From assembly GCF_003710815.1 (NCBI RefSeq), contig NZ_RHHP01000038.1, forward strand, positions 1 through 64,000: DNA of 64,000 nucleotides. The letters run 5' to 3'. Numbering within the stretch: position 1 is the stretch's first letter; the number at the start of each line of letters is the position of its first letter. The notes under the pieces are model-generated. The model was given only the letters and a program-made list of their open reading frames with translations, was not told the DNA's origin and made no database searches. The translations under genes were made by a program, and so were the position numbers. Shown in pieces: positions 24,088 to 33,215 of this stretch. This DNA is from Brevibacillus centrosporus (lineage in GTDB: Bacteria > Bacillota > Bacilli > Brevibacillales > Brevibacillaceae).

Positions 24088-25734
24088 TTATTGGACAACG
24101 GAAGTGAATTTGAAGTAAGCGCCACCCAGTGGGTAGATGATGAAGTCTTTGACCTTGTCGTTTTTCACGTAAGGGCTGCCGCGGAAGTTGATAGGAGCAA
24201 GCGGCATTTCATCCATGAGGATCGTTTCTGCTTCGAGCAGGATTTGTTTGCGTTTTTCCAGGTCAGACTCCTGGTAGCTCTTGTCGATCAGCTCTTTAAA
24301 CTTCGGATTTTCCCAGTCTGGATGGTTGTTTCCGCCTGTTTTGTCACGGAACATTTCCAGGAAGTTGATCGGGTCGTTAAAGTCGGCACCCCATTGGAAG
24401 CGGATCATGTCAAAGTTGGCTTGGGAACGCATGTCACGGTACACTTTCAGCTCAGCTGTGTAGAGCTTCACTTGGACGCCGAGCACTTTTTTCCATTGGT
24501 CTTGCAGCGCTTCGGCGACTTTTTTGTTCACGTCTGTGGTGTCAAACGTATACGTCACTTCTGGGAACGTAGTCAGTCCCAGCTCTTTCATACCCTCTGC
24601 GAGAAGCTGTTTCGCCCCTTCGGCATCTTCTTTAAAGTATCCATCCGGCTTCAGGCCCATGGAGGTAGGTACCCAGCCATAAGCTGCCGGCACGCCTGTT
24701 TGCAGGATATTGTCGATGATTTCCTGACGGTTGATGGCATAGGAGAAAGCTTGTCTGATCTTTTTGTTGTTGAAAGGCGGCTTCGTGGTGTTAAAGACGA
24801 CCGATTGTGTACCGGGATTGTCTGCGACCATCAGCTTGCCTTGATCTTTGATCGATTGGATGGCATCAGCCGGAAGCGTAGAGGCAGGGTAGCCGCCCCA
24901 GTCGACTTCGCCGTTTTCAAACATGGAGAAGGCGGTGTTGTTATCGTCAATCATGACAATCTCGAGACGATCGAGCTTCACGTTGTCTTTATCCCAGTAG
25001 GTAGGACTCTTGGTGAAGACAATTTTGCTCTTGTGCTCCCAGGACTCCATATTGAAAGGACCGTTGGAGACGATCGTCTTGGCTTCGGCCGCCCAATTTG
25101 GATTGCCCTCGACTGTCTTTTGGTGCAGCGGAAACAAGGTCGGGAAGAAGGTCAGCTCACGGAAGAAAGGCGTAGGTGCTTTCAGATCGAACTGGACGGT
25201 GTAATCATCCAAAGCTTTCACACCGATATCCTCTGCTTTGCCTTTTCCGGTGTTGAACTCCTCGCCGCCTTTGATGTAGTACAGCTGATAGGCGTACTCG
25301 GAGGCCGTTTTCGGGTCGAGATTTCGTTTAATCGCATAAACGAAGTCGTTTGCCGTCACGGGATCGCCGTTGTTCCATTTCGCGTCCTTGCGAATTTTAA
25401 AGGTAAACTGGGTGAAGGTATCATTGTTGGTAAAGCTCTCTGCGGTTGCGTTGGTCAGCTGACCGTTCAGATCGTAGTTGGTCAACCCTTCGAACGCTGC
25501 GTAGATCATGTCAAACGAATCCGCGTCCACTGCGATGCCAGGGTCCATGGAAGGCGGCTCGCTGTTAATGCTCCAGTGCAACACCATCGGTTCTGTCTTT
25601 TTTTCCTCGGTCTGTGCTGCTGGTGCGGACGTGGATGATGCTGGCGAAGATGATTGCGACGAGTTGGAACAGCCTGCGAGTACCCCGCCTAACAGCAAGG
25701 ACAGGCATGTTGCCAGTGCAATACCCTTTTTCAT
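24088..25734 (-). CDS. Oligopeptide-binding lipoprotein (OppA/MppA-type)
   Basis: 548 residues. Lipoprotein signal LLGGVLAGCS with the lipobox Cys at residue 22, a Ser/Ala-rich linker, then an SBP_bac_5 domain (PPSMDPGIAVDADSF; FKIRKDAKWNNGDPVTANDFVYAIKR near 120; RQAFSYAINRQEII mid-protein). It binds peptides outside the membrane for an Opp-type ABC importer. No permease or ATPase genes are adjacent, so it must work with a transporter encoded elsewhere. AAGGGGGATC precedes the ATG. It is divergent from an unusual regulator gene. Confidence 0.9.
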   Translation of the reverse strand: MKKGIALATCLSLLLGGVLAGCSNSSQSSSPASSTSAPAAQTEEKKTEPMVLHWSINSEPPSMDPGIAVDADSFDMIYAAFEGLTNYDLNGQLTNATAESFTNNDTFTQFTFKIRKDAKWNNGDPVTANDFVYAIKRNLDPKTASEYAYQLYYIKGGEEFNTGKGKAEDIGVKALDDYTVQFDLKAPTPFFRELTFFPTLFPLHQKTVEGNPNWAAEAKTIVSNGPFNMESWEHKSKIVFTKSPTYWDKDNVKLDRLEIVMIDDNNTAFSMFENGEVDWGGYPASTLPADAIQSIKDQGKLMVADNPGTQSVVFNTTKPPFNNKKIRQAFSYAINRQEIIDNILQTGVPAAYGWVPTSMGLKPDGYFKEDAEGAKQLLAEGMKELGLTTFPEVTYTFDTTDVNKKVAEALQDQWKKVLGVQVKLYTAELKVYRDMRSQANFDMIRFQWGADFNDPINFLEMFRDKTGGNNHPDWENPKFKELIDKSYQESDLEKRKQILLEAETILMDEMPLAPINFRGSPYVKNDKVKDFIIYPLGGAYFKFTSVVQ

Positions 25735-25945
25735 AGTGATCCCCCTTGAAAAGAAAATAAACAGATATAAACTAGAGTATTGTTTTATCGCGCTAAAGGC
25801 AATTCCAAAAAAAATTTGATTGAAAAAAGTCTGTTAATTCAGTCGATTGCCGTCGAATTTTGGGAGAGTACTACGTAGGATGTGTAAAATTTGATATAGT
25901 AGTAAGAACAAAGAAAATCCAGATGAATCAGGAGTAATCGCCCAT

Positions 25946-27250
25946 ATGTATAGAATCGGTGTGGTGGGGCCGCCTCCATCTGTGGAGCGGATTTTGGCAG
26001 TTGCGAATGAGTTTGAGCACGGCATCGAATTTGTCCCATTCGTGTATGAGGATGCCAAATCGGTGAGCAGTATCGTATCTGAACATAGCCGCGAGTTCAA
26101 CGGCTGGTTTTTCTCAGGGCCGATCCCGTATACCATTGCCAAAAATGTGTTGAGCCCGGAAGCCAACATCGTGTATTGCCCGCCGACAGGGTCCAATCTG
26201 TACCGTTGCTTTATCCAAATGTCGGTGGATCGCAATGAGATCGTGAAGCGGGTATCCGTCGACATGATTGAGTCGGAAGGCATTTACTTGCAGGAGTCGC
26301 TAGGTGAGCTGGATATTCCTGACGAGGACAAGCATTTGATGACCTATGACGAAAATTACGATGCGCAAAAGATCACGCAGTTTCACCTCGACCTTTGGCG
26401 GGCAGGGAAAACCCAGGGCGCCTTTACGACGCTTTTTTCCGTAGAACGTGCGCTGCAAAAGGAAGGCATCCCTGTCTATCGTGTGCTGATGACCAAAATG
26501 GAGATCCGCCAAGCGATGAAAATCGTGATCGAAAAGGCGAAAAGCTCGTATTTTAAAGATACGCAGATCGGCGTAGAAATCATCGAGCTGGAGCAGATGG
26601 ACAAGATCGCAGAGCGAGCCAAGACGAGATTTCACCTCCAGCATTTGGAGCTGAAGATCAGGCAGATTCTGCTGCTTTTGTGTGAGAAGCTGGACGGGTC
26701 GCTTTTGGCGAACGGAAATGGTCGTTATCAGATTTTTAGTACGCGCGGTGCGATCCAACGGGAAATCGACATCCTCCGTAATACCGTGCAACAGCTGTCG
26801 CTGGAAGCAGATGTCCCGGTTGCTGTCGGGGTAGGCTTTGGGGAGACGGCCTTTTCAGCGGAAAACAATGCGCGAAAAGCGATTCAGCACGCGAAAGAAC
26901 GACCGGAGTTCGGGATCGTCATCGTTCAGGATGATGGCGTCATTGTGGAGTCGGTCGGCGAGTCCGACCAGTTGAGCTACTCCTATCGTTCCAATGACAA
27001 GGACCTCCTGGAAAAGCTGAACAAAGCCAATGTCAGTGTGAAAACCTATCACAAGATTGAAGCACTGGTGCAGAGGATGGGCTGGACGACCTTTACGACT
27101 ACAGATATCGCTACGTATTTGTCGATGACGATGCGCAACGCCCAGCGAATCATGGGGAGCTTGTGCGAGTATGATCTGGCTGAGCTAAAAGGAGAAGAGC
27201 AGCAAGCGATGCGGGGTAGGCCGAAGAAAATGTATAGGCTGAAAAAGTGA
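25946..27250 (+). CDS. Unfamiliar three-part transcriptional regulator
   Basis: 434 residues. Residues 1-~140 look like an alpha/beta receptor domain (YRIGVVGPPPSVERIL). The middle (about 220-340) contains VAVGVGFGETAFSAENNARKAIQHAKE, which resembles the ENAR(K/R)A region of GGDEF or GTP cyclohydrolase III-type folds but lacks a GG(D/E)EF catalytic loop. The last ~80 residues form a winged helix (FTTTDIATYLSMTMRNAQRIMGSL, then RGRPKKMYRL). I infer a ligand-sensing DNA-binding protein acting on the divergent OppA gene and/or the AbgT-peptidase genes downstream. I do not know a characterised homologue. Confidence 0.6.
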   Translation: MYRIGVVGPPPSVERILAVANEFEHGIEFVPFVYEDAKSVSSIVSEHSREFNGWFFSGPIPYTIAKNVLSPEANIVYCPPTGSNLYRCFIQMSVDRNEIVKRVSVDMIESEGIYLQESLGELDIPDEDKHLMTYDENYDAQKITQFHLDLWRAGKTQGAFTTLFSVERALQKEGIPVYRVLMTKMEIRQAMKIVIEKAKSSYFKDTQIGVEIIELEQMDKIAERAKTRFHLQHLELKIRQILLLLCEKLDGSLLANGNGRYQIFSTRGAIQREIDILRNTVQQLSLEADVPVAVGVGFGETAFSAENNARKAIQHAKERPEFGIVIVQDDGVIVESVGESDQLSYSYRSNDKDLLEKLNKANVSVKTYHKIEALVQRMGWTTFTTTDIATYLSMTMRNAQRIMGSLCEYDLAELKGEEQQAMRGRPKKMYRLKK

Positions 27251-27253
27251 GGA

Positions 27254-27281
27254 AACACTCGATTCTATCGGGTGTTTTTTT
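27254..27281 (+). terminator. Terminator of the regulator gene
   Basis: AACACTCGA pairs with TCGGGTGTT, followed by a T-run. Confidence 0.8.
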
Positions 27282-27459
27282 GGTGTTTATATCAACAGGA
27301 GTCCTGCGAGCTCATGCGGTTTCTAGCCACCGGTTAAGGCTTTTTTCTTAAATCAAAATGTAAGTGAAAGCTTTTGTATTTTGCAAGAAGTCAAACAATT
27401 GTATTGAAAAATATTAAATCAAGCTATATAATCCAATTAAGCGAAATTGTCTTTTTATA

Positions 27460-27474
27460 TTCGCATAATGCGAA
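27460..27474. promoter_or_regulatory. Palindrome TTCGCATAATGCGAA upstream of abgT
   Basis: A perfect 15-bp palindrome 156 bp before the abgT start; a half-site-like GCGAAAT is also found at 27441. It is a candidate operator for the linked regulator. No gene was found in the surrounding gap 27283-27630. Confidence 0.45.
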
Positions 27475-27523
27475 ATCGTCGACATCATGTGAAAGGAGTA
27501 CCTGCTTACCAAAAGCTGAGTCT

Positions 27524-27545
27524 AAATTGAAAGGGCTTTCAATTT
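27524..27545. repeat. Perfect 10-bp-arm inverted repeat in the abgT leader
   Basis: Arms AAATTGAAAG and CTTTCAATTT are separated by GG. There is no T-run, so it is more likely a dimeric protein site than a terminator. Confidence 0.45.
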
Positions 27546-27630
27546 GGCGGTTTCAAGACTGATCAATCACTCAGTGTCACTTACAAAAAGAGAATAGATT
27601 CAAGAAACACAGCCCAAGGGGGATTGCTCT

Positions 27631-29169
27631 ATGAGTGCGCAACCAGTAAACATGAACCAACATGAGCAACAGTCAGGTGGAGTCGGACTAATCAAATGGG
27701 TAGAACGTGTAGGGAACAAGCTGCCGAATCCATTTATGCTCTTCCTTTACTTGATTGCTATTTTGATGGTGATCACCGCGCTATTGTCGTTTTTTCATGT
27801 AACGGCGATTGATCCGATTAAAAATGAGGAAGTTGCAGTCAAAAACCTGCTGAGCCAAGAGGGACTTCAATGGCTGCTTCCCAATATCATTAAAAACTTC
27901 TCTGGATTCTTGCCGCTTGGATCGATTTTGACTCTGATGCTCGGGGTCGGGCTTGCTGAGAAGGTTGGTCTTTTGGAAGCGGTTATCCGCAAAATGTCTT
28001 TGCGAGTGAGTGCCCGGTATGCGAGTTATCTGGTAGCGTTCATCGCGTTTTTCAGCCACGTTTCCTCTGATGCAGCATTCGTTATTATGCCGCCACTGGG
28101 AGCTTTGATCTTCCTGGCTGTTGGCCGTCACCCGGTAGCCGGTTTGCTCGCTGCGATCGCAGGGGTTGGTTCCGGTTTTTCCGCGAACATCCTGATTGTG
28201 ACCACCGACGTGTTGCTCTCCGGTATCAGCTCAGAGATTTCCAAGTCCGTTGATCCGAATGTAACCGTCAGCGTTTTGGACAACTGGTTCTTCATGTCCG
28301 CTTCTGTCATTTTGCTGTCCGCGGCTATCGGTTTTATCACAGACAAGTTTGTGGAACCAAAGCTGGGTGTCTACAAAGGTGAAAAAGGTAAAGGACTTCA
28401 AGACTTGTCCGATTTGCAAAAGAAAGGCCTGCGTGCAGCTGGTATCGCAGCACTGGTTTTCATCGCAATCATGGCAGCGTTGGTTGTACCTGCAAACGGT
28501 CTGCTCCGCGATCCTAAGCTGGGTACTGTCGTTCCTTCTCCGTTTATCTCGGGGATCGTGCCTGTCATTCTGTTGTTTTTCTTCACCGTAGCGATCACCT
28601 ATGGTATCCGGGTAGGCATGATCAAAAAGCAAAATGACATTCCTGCATTGCTGACAGATCCAATCAAGGGCATGGCTGGCTTCATCGTCATGGTGTTCCC
28701 GCTGTCGCAATTCGTGGCGATGTTCAACTGGAGCAACATGGGTAGCTTCCTGGCATTGTCTATTACAGACGTGCTGGAGAAAATGAACATGACCGGTGCA
28801 CCTGTCTTTATTGGTCTGATGTTTTTGTCCGCGTTCCTCTGCATGTTTATCGCCAGTGGTTCTGCGATCTGGTCACTGCTTGCGCCGGTGTTCGTTCCGA
28901 TGTTCATGGCTTTGGGCTTCCACCCTGCTTTCGCGCAAATTGCATTCCGGGTAGCCGACTCTTCCGTGATTCCGTTCGCGATCGTGTCGCCGTTTATCCC
29001 GCTGTTCCTGGGCTTCTTGCAGGAATACAAAAAAGACGCCAAGCTGGGTACCTATTATTCCTTGATTTTGCCTTACCCGATCGCGATCTTCATCCTTTGG
29101 ACTTTGATGCTGATCGTATGGTATTTCGTAGGCTTGCCTATCGGACCTGGGGTATATCCTCATCTCTAA
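27631..29169 (+). CDS. AbgT-family transporter
   Basis: 512 residues with about 11-13 hydrophobic segments. AbgT hallmarks: N-terminal WVERVGNKLPNPFMLFLYL, SHVSSDAAFVIMPPLGALIF, AAIAGVGSGFSANIL, and the C-terminal SGSAIWSLLAPVFVPMF followed by FRVADSSVI. E. coli AbgT imports p-aminobenzoyl-glutamate; other members are antimetabolite exporters. Co-occurrence with two AbgA/AbgB-like M20 hydrolases favours an importer of an N-acylated amino acid or dipeptide. First gene of a three-gene operon, AAGGGGG upstream of ATG. Confidence 0.9.
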   Translation: MSAQPVNMNQHEQQSGGVGLIKWVERVGNKLPNPFMLFLYLIAILMVITALLSFFHVTAIDPIKNEEVAVKNLLSQEGLQWLLPNIIKNFSGFLPLGSILTLMLGVGLAEKVGLLEAVIRKMSLRVSARYASYLVAFIAFFSHVSSDAAFVIMPPLGALIFLAVGRHPVAGLLAAIAGVGSGFSANILIVTTDVLLSGISSEISKSVDPNVTVSVLDNWFFMSASVILLSAAIGFITDKFVEPKLGVYKGEKGKGLQDLSDLQKKGLRAAGIAALVFIAIMAALVVPANGLLRDPKLGTVVPSPFISGIVPVILLFFFTVAITYGIRVGMIKKQNDIPALLTDPIKGMAGFIVMVFPLSQFVAMFNWSNMGSFLALSITDVLEKMNMTGAPVFIGLMFLSAFLCMFIASGSAIWSLLAPVFVPMFMALGFHPAFAQIAFRVADSSVIPFAIVSPFIPLFLGFLQEYKKDAKLGTYYSLILPYPIAIFILWTLMLIVWYFVGLPIGPGVYPHL

Positions 29170-29208
29170 GCTTGAGATTTGCCCCGGAGATAACAGGAGG
29201 TATAAAAG

Positions 29209-30468
29209 ATGTTAGATCTGGTTTCACTGCGAAGAGATTTTCACATGCACCCGGAAGTTGGTTTTACTGAATTTCGCACTGCTACAAAAGTCGTGGAAAT
29301 TTTGACTTCCCTCGGCTATGAAGTGATTTATGGACAAGACGCGCTGGACGGGCCTTCTCGCAGAGGCCTGCCCGCGCAGGCAGTGTTGGAGGAAGCTTAC
29401 GAGCGTGCCCTGCGCGACGGTGCGAACCCCGCTATTGCCGAAAAAATGCGTGGCGGCTACACCGCTGTGATCGGTGTGAAAAAAGGGAAAGCAGTTGGCC
29501 CAACGGTCGCTTTCCGCTTCGATATGGATGCTTTGCCCGTATTGGAGAGCAAAGACGCGGATCATTTTCCGCAGGCAAACGGCTTCCGCTCGCAATACGA
29601 AGGAAACATGCACGCTTGTGCCCATGATGGACATACCACCATTGGCTTGGGACTGGCGGAAAAGCTCGGAGATGGCAACTTTTCCGGTACTGTCAAACTG
29701 ATTTTCCAACCGGCCGAGGAGGGCGTGCGTGGCGCCTACTCGATCGTACAAAAAGGAATTGTAGATGACGTAGACTTTATCTTCTGTCACCATCTGGGCG
29801 TAAATGTGCCACTGGGTGAAGTGCATGGCGGCTCACACGGCCTATTGGCAACGACCAAAATGCTGGCACACTTCCATGGCGTATCCTCCCATGCCGGAGC
29901 ATCTCCTGAGCACGGGAAAAATGCCCTGTTGGGAGCAGCCACTGCTTTGCTTAACATTCATGCGATCACACGTTTTAGCTCAGCTGCCACACGAGTCAAT
30001 GTGGGTGTGCTGGAAGGCGGAACCGCGGCAAATATTATTCCAGCCTACGCGAAGATGATCGTCGAGACTCGCTCCGAGTCAGAGGAAGTCAACGCAGAGG
30101 TGGAAAAACGCGTACGCAACATCATCGCAAGTGCTGCGGCGATGCATGAGCTGGACCATGAAATTGAAGTCATCGGGGGAGCCATTCCGATCAACTACGA
30201 TGATGAAATGGCGGATCTGGCACTGGAAGAGGCTAGACAAGTCGAAGGGTTCCACTCCTTTAAAAAAGGCGAGTACAACGCGATGGGCAGTGAGGATGCA
30301 AGCTTCCTGATCAAGCGAGTTCAAGATCGCGGAGGCAAAGGAACCTACATGTCGATTGGGACAGATATTCCTGCTCCTCACCATCATCCGAAGTTCGATA
30401 TCCAGGAAGAGATTCTTCCGCGCGCTGTCGAGCTGCTCACTCGTATTGCGAAACGGCTTCTTACGTAA
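29209..30468 (+). CDS. AbgA-like M20 family amidohydrolase
   Basis: 419 residues. RRDFHMHPEVGF-type N-terminus, VAFRFDMDALPV, MHACAHDGHT (metal-binding His pair), PAEEGVRGA with general-base Glu-Glu, and HHHPKFDIQEE near the end. It carries the 40-50 residue insertion between the first helix and the GG(Y)TAVIG strand seen in AbgA-type subunits. AbgA and AbgB together cleave p-aminobenzoyl-glutamate. Follows abgT by 39 bp, with a perfect AGGAGG. Confidence 0.85.
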   Translation: MLDLVSLRRDFHMHPEVGFTEFRTATKVVEILTSLGYEVIYGQDALDGPSRRGLPAQAVLEEAYERALRDGANPAIAEKMRGGYTAVIGVKKGKAVGPTVAFRFDMDALPVLESKDADHFPQANGFRSQYEGNMHACAHDGHTTIGLGLAEKLGDGNFSGTVKLIFQPAEEGVRGAYSIVQKGIVDDVDFIFCHHLGVNVPLGEVHGGSHGLLATTKMLAHFHGVSSHAGASPEHGKNALLGAATALLNIHAITRFSSAATRVNVGVLEGGTAANIIPAYAKMIVETRSESEEVNAEVEKRVRNIIASAAAMHELDHEIEVIGGAIPINYDDEMADLALEEARQVEGFHSFKKGEYNAMGSEDASFLIKRVQDRGGKGTYMSIGTDIPAPHHHPKFDIQEEILPRAVELLTRIAKRLLT

Positions 30469-30529
30469 AGAAACCCTTCTATTAGACACACTCGCCAAAC
30501 CTTACAGCAAATAGAGAGGATGTTTCTAC

Positions 30530-31933
30530 ATGCATACACAACGGATTGCAGACATGATCGAAAGCAAAAGAGAGTCGTTTATCAAAGTAGCGGACCGCAT
30601 TTGGGAATTTGCGGAGACGCGCTTTGAAGAGTACCAATCGGCTGAGCTGCTCGCGAGCACCCTGGAGAGCGAAGGGTTTACCGTAGAGAGAGGCGTCGGC
30701 GGGATCAAGACGGCTTTTATCGGAAGCTTCGGAAGCGGCAGCCCGGTTGTGGCGATTTTGGGAGAATTCGATGCCCTCTCCGGCATGAGCCAAAAGAAAG
30801 GGATTGCCAAGCAGGAAGCCGAGGTGCCAGGAGCAAACGGACACGGCTGCGGGCACAACCTCCTCGGTACAGCTTCCCTGGCAGCTGCCGTAGCGGTCAA
30901 GCAATACATGGAAGAAAACAACATCAAAGGTACTGTCCGCTACTATGGCTGCCCAGGTGAAGAGGGCGGCTCGGGCAAGACTTTCATGGCGCGTGCCGGA
31001 TTGTTTGACGATGTAGACTTTGCCCTTTGCTGGCATCCGATGGGCTACAACAGCATCATGGCGATGGACTCCTTGGCGAACTATCAGGTCTACTTCAAGT
31101 TCAAAGGGAAAAGCTCCCATGCGGCAGCAAGCCCACATCTCGGACGCAGCGCTTTGGATGCGGTCGAACTGATGAACGTCGGTGTGAACTACCTGCGCGA
31201 GCATATTATTCCGGAAGCACGCGTGCACTATGCGATCACGAATTCGGGCGGACTTTCTCCAAACGTTGTGCAGCCGAATGCGGAAGTGCTCTACCTGGTG
31301 CGCGCACCAATCGTCGATCAAGTACAGGAGATCTACGAGCGGGTATGCAAAATCGCTCAGGGTGCAGCCCTCATGACCGAAACCGAAGTGGAAATCGTGT
31401 TCGACAAGGCCTGCTCCAACCTGATTCAAAACAAGACCGTGGAACAGGTCATGTACCGCAACTTCCAAGAGCTCGGTGTTCCGGTTCACGATGAGCAGGA
31501 GCTGGAGCTGGCAAAAGCGGTGCGTGCTACTCTGAGCGAACAAGAGCACCGTACTTCTGAAGTGCAAACACCAGGAGGCCCTGACGTGGATATGGTGACC
31601 TGGCTGAATGAGTACGATGGAACCAAACGTCCATTGAACGGCTCTACAGACGTAGGGGACGTGAGCTGGATCACGCCAACCGCCCAATGCACGACAGCTT
31701 GCTATATCAATGGCTCCTCGCTTCACTCCTGGCAGTGGGTCACGCTGGGTGCGACATCCATCGCGCATAAAGGGATGCTGCATGCAGGGAAAGTCATGGC
31801 GTCCACAGCGATTGACATGCTGAACAACCCTGAGCTGATTGAAAAAGCCAAAGTGGAGCTGAAAGATCGCCTGGGCAATTCCGCCTATGTGAATCCGATT
31901 CCAGAAGGCGTCATGCCATCTGTCAAGAAATAA
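30530..31933 (+). CDS. AbgB-like M20 family amidohydrolase
   Basis: 467 residues, close to AbgB (481). Features: ILGEFDALSGMSQK, NGHGCGHNLLGT (CGHN metal motif), GCPGEEGGSGK (Glu-Glu pair), WHPMGYN, SHAAASPHLGRSALDAVELMNVGVNYLREH dimer domain, and STDVGDVSW with the late Asp region. Likely partner of the upstream AbgA-like protein in a heterodimer. Last gene of the AbgT operon and followed by a terminator. Confidence 0.88.
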   Translation: MHTQRIADMIESKRESFIKVADRIWEFAETRFEEYQSAELLASTLESEGFTVERGVGGIKTAFIGSFGSGSPVVAILGEFDALSGMSQKKGIAKQEAEVPGANGHGCGHNLLGTASLAAAVAVKQYMEENNIKGTVRYYGCPGEEGGSGKTFMARAGLFDDVDFALCWHPMGYNSIMAMDSLANYQVYFKFKGKSSHAAASPHLGRSALDAVELMNVGVNYLREHIIPEARVHYAITNSGGLSPNVVQPNAEVLYLVRAPIVDQVQEIYERVCKIAQGAALMTETEVEIVFDKACSNLIQNKTVEQVMYRNFQELGVPVHDEQELELAKAVRATLSEQEHRTSEVQTPGGPDVDMVTWLNEYDGTKRPLNGSTDVGDVSWITPTAQCTTACYINGSSLHSWQWVTLGATSIAHKGMLHAGKVMASTAIDMLNNPELIEKAKVELKDRLGNSAYVNPIPEGVMPSVKK

Positions 31934-31967
31934 GCGCTTCTAGTCAACAAAACAGCAAGCTCTTCCC

Positions 31968-32007
31968 AAGCCGGCGGTTCCGAATGAATGGAATCGTCGG
32001 CTTTTTC
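31968..32007 (+). terminator. Terminator of the abgT operon
   Basis: AAGCCGGCGGTTCC pairs with GGAATCGTCGGCTT, followed by TTTC. Confidence 0.85.
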
Positions 32008-32165
32008 TGTCTCAACATAGCAGAGCTAGGGAGAAGCAGGTTACTGCTCTGCGCTCCAGCCTGACCCATGATCAATTTTACACATCTTCCACACGCCATC
32101 CATTCGTACTTAACATGGCTCTGCTAGAGTGAGGGTATAGTCGCAGGGAGAGGTGGCGTGGGAGG

Positions 32166-32669
32166 ATGGACGTACGGATCGAACAGGCAGAGCGGGAGGA
32201 TTTCTCCGAGATGATCCAGCTGGCGGATTTGACGCTGCCGGATCGAATGAACCTGCATGAATTGAAGAAGTACATCGAACTGTTTCCTGAGCTCATTTTC
32301 AAGGCAACACACGAAGGGCGCTTAATCGGCTTTGGCTGTGCTGGAATCGATATGTACCAGACGACGGGCTGGCTCCTATTCAGCAATGTGCACCAGGAGT
32401 ATCAGGGAAGAGGCATCGGCAAGAAGCTGGTGGAAGCGCGTTTGCAGGCTCTGCGCCAACACCCTACCCTTCAGCGTGTTCTCGTCACCGTCAGCGAAAC
32501 GAATGTCAAATCCATCCGTGCCTTAGAAGCATTCGGCTTTGCACTCGCGAAAAAGGAAGAGGATTACTATGGGACCGGCAAGCAGCGCAATATTATGGAG
32601 CTGCCGTTGCTAGCCATGCCAAAGCTTGCGGATAAAGAGGCGGGAGTGGCTGCGAACCCATTATTGTAA
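32166..32669 (+). CDS. GNAT-family N-acetyltransferase
   Basis: 167 residues. A GNAT fold with the acetyl-CoA motif A (EYQGRGIGKKLVEARL, Q/R-x-x-G-x-G/A), a following beta strand VLVTVSETN and ALEAFGF (motif B). Acceptor unknown; members acetylate small amines or protein N-termini. GGGAGAGGTGG lies about 10 nt upstream of the ATG. Monocistronic. Confidence 0.85.
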   Translation: MDVRIEQAEREDFSEMIQLADLTLPDRMNLHELKKYIELFPELIFKATHEGRLIGFGCAGIDMYQTTGWLLFSNVHQEYQGRGIGKKLVEARLQALRQHPTLQRVLVTVSETNVKSIRALEAFGFALAKKEEDYYGTGKQRNIMELPLLAMPKLADKEAGVAANPLL

Positions 32670-32793
32670 AAAGGAAGAAGAAAAACGTCCGTTGTCTCCC
32701 TGGAAATGGTGGCGCGTATGGTAGAAGACTCTTTGCATGCGTCCTGGGTATATCTGGAACCCCCAATAGAGGAAGAACAGTAGGGCATAGGAA

Positions 32794-32826
32794 GCGACTC
32801 TTCGTATAAGCAAGAGTCGTTTTTTC
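32794..32826 (+). terminator. Terminator downstream of the GNAT gene
   Basis: GCGACTCTT pairs with AAGAGTCGT, then TTTTT. The 546-base gap 32670-33215 otherwise holds the dha control region (three LacI-type operators); a 26-codon ATG frame at 32706-32783 has no RBS and was not called. Confidence 0.8.
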
Positions 32827-32907
32827 ATTTGGGAAGGAAAAGAAAAATGAGAAAATTAGAAATTTAAAGATTGAATTGAAAGCGCTCACCATTTATACTG
32901 AGGTCAT

Positions 32908-32919
32908 TGAAACGTTTCA
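32908..32919. promoter_or_regulatory. LacI-type operator 1 (TGAAACGTTTCA)
   Basis: Perfect 12-bp palindrome, about 300 bp upstream of dhaK. Identical to the sites at 32995 and 33153; a near-copy lies at the lacI promoter (36001). Confidence 0.7.
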
Positions 32920-32994
32920 TTCGGAAAACTCGGCAGAATATCGTAGTAAAGGCAAGATAAATAGGAGTTTCACCTATATTTTTTTGATGAATAT

Positions 32995-33006
32995 TGAAAC
33001 GTTTCA
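32995..33006. promoter_or_regulatory. LacI-type operator 2 (TGAAACGTTTCA)
   Basis: Second exact copy, 87 bp after operator 1 and 158 bp before operator 3. Confidence 0.7.
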
Positions 33007-33112
33007 CTGCATGCTGAGATAAATCCAGAGAAATGGCAGAGAAAAATGAAAATAGTCGGAAAATGAGTGTGATCAGTAAAAAAAGTGTGATCAATCCTGC
33101 TGTTTTTTTCTG

Positions 33113-33118
33113 TATAGT
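33113..33118 (+). promoter_or_regulatory. Likely -10 element of the dhaK operon promoter
   Basis: TATAGT in a T-rich context, with GTGTGATCA repeated twice just upstream (33067-33075 and 33085-33093) in the -35 to -50 area. The site lies between operators 2 and 3, which fits DNA looping repression. Confidence 0.4.
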
Positions 33119-33152
33119 CTAATGTGATGGGGACATTTTTTATGTTCATCAG

Positions 33153-33164
33153 TGAAACGTTTCA
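33153..33164. promoter_or_regulatory. LacI-type operator 3 (TGAAACGTTTCA)
   Basis: Third exact copy, in the dhaK untranslated leader about 52 bp before the start codon. Confidence 0.7.
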
Positions 33165-33215
33165 TTCGTTGAGGAGAAACTCTCAACTACCAGTAAAAAG
33201 CATGGAGGGGATTGT

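Noticed and set aside
24070-25638. 522-codon plus-strand frame opposite the OppA gene
   Set aside because: The minus-strand OppA has lipobox, family motifs and terminator; the plus frame is its shadow with improbable composition.
30482-31783. 433-codon minus-strand frame opposite the AbgB-like gene
   Set aside because: No RBS and antisense-type composition; the M20 motifs are on the plus strand.
32706-32783. 26-codon ATG frame after the GNAT gene
   Set aside because: No Shine-Dalgarno sequence; adjacent frames are equally open, so likely chance.
32908-33164. TGAAACGTTTCA sites read as CcpA cre boxes
   Set aside because: The palindrome is 12 bp with a central ACGT, not the 14-bp cre spacing; four linked copies beside a LacI gene fit a local operator better.
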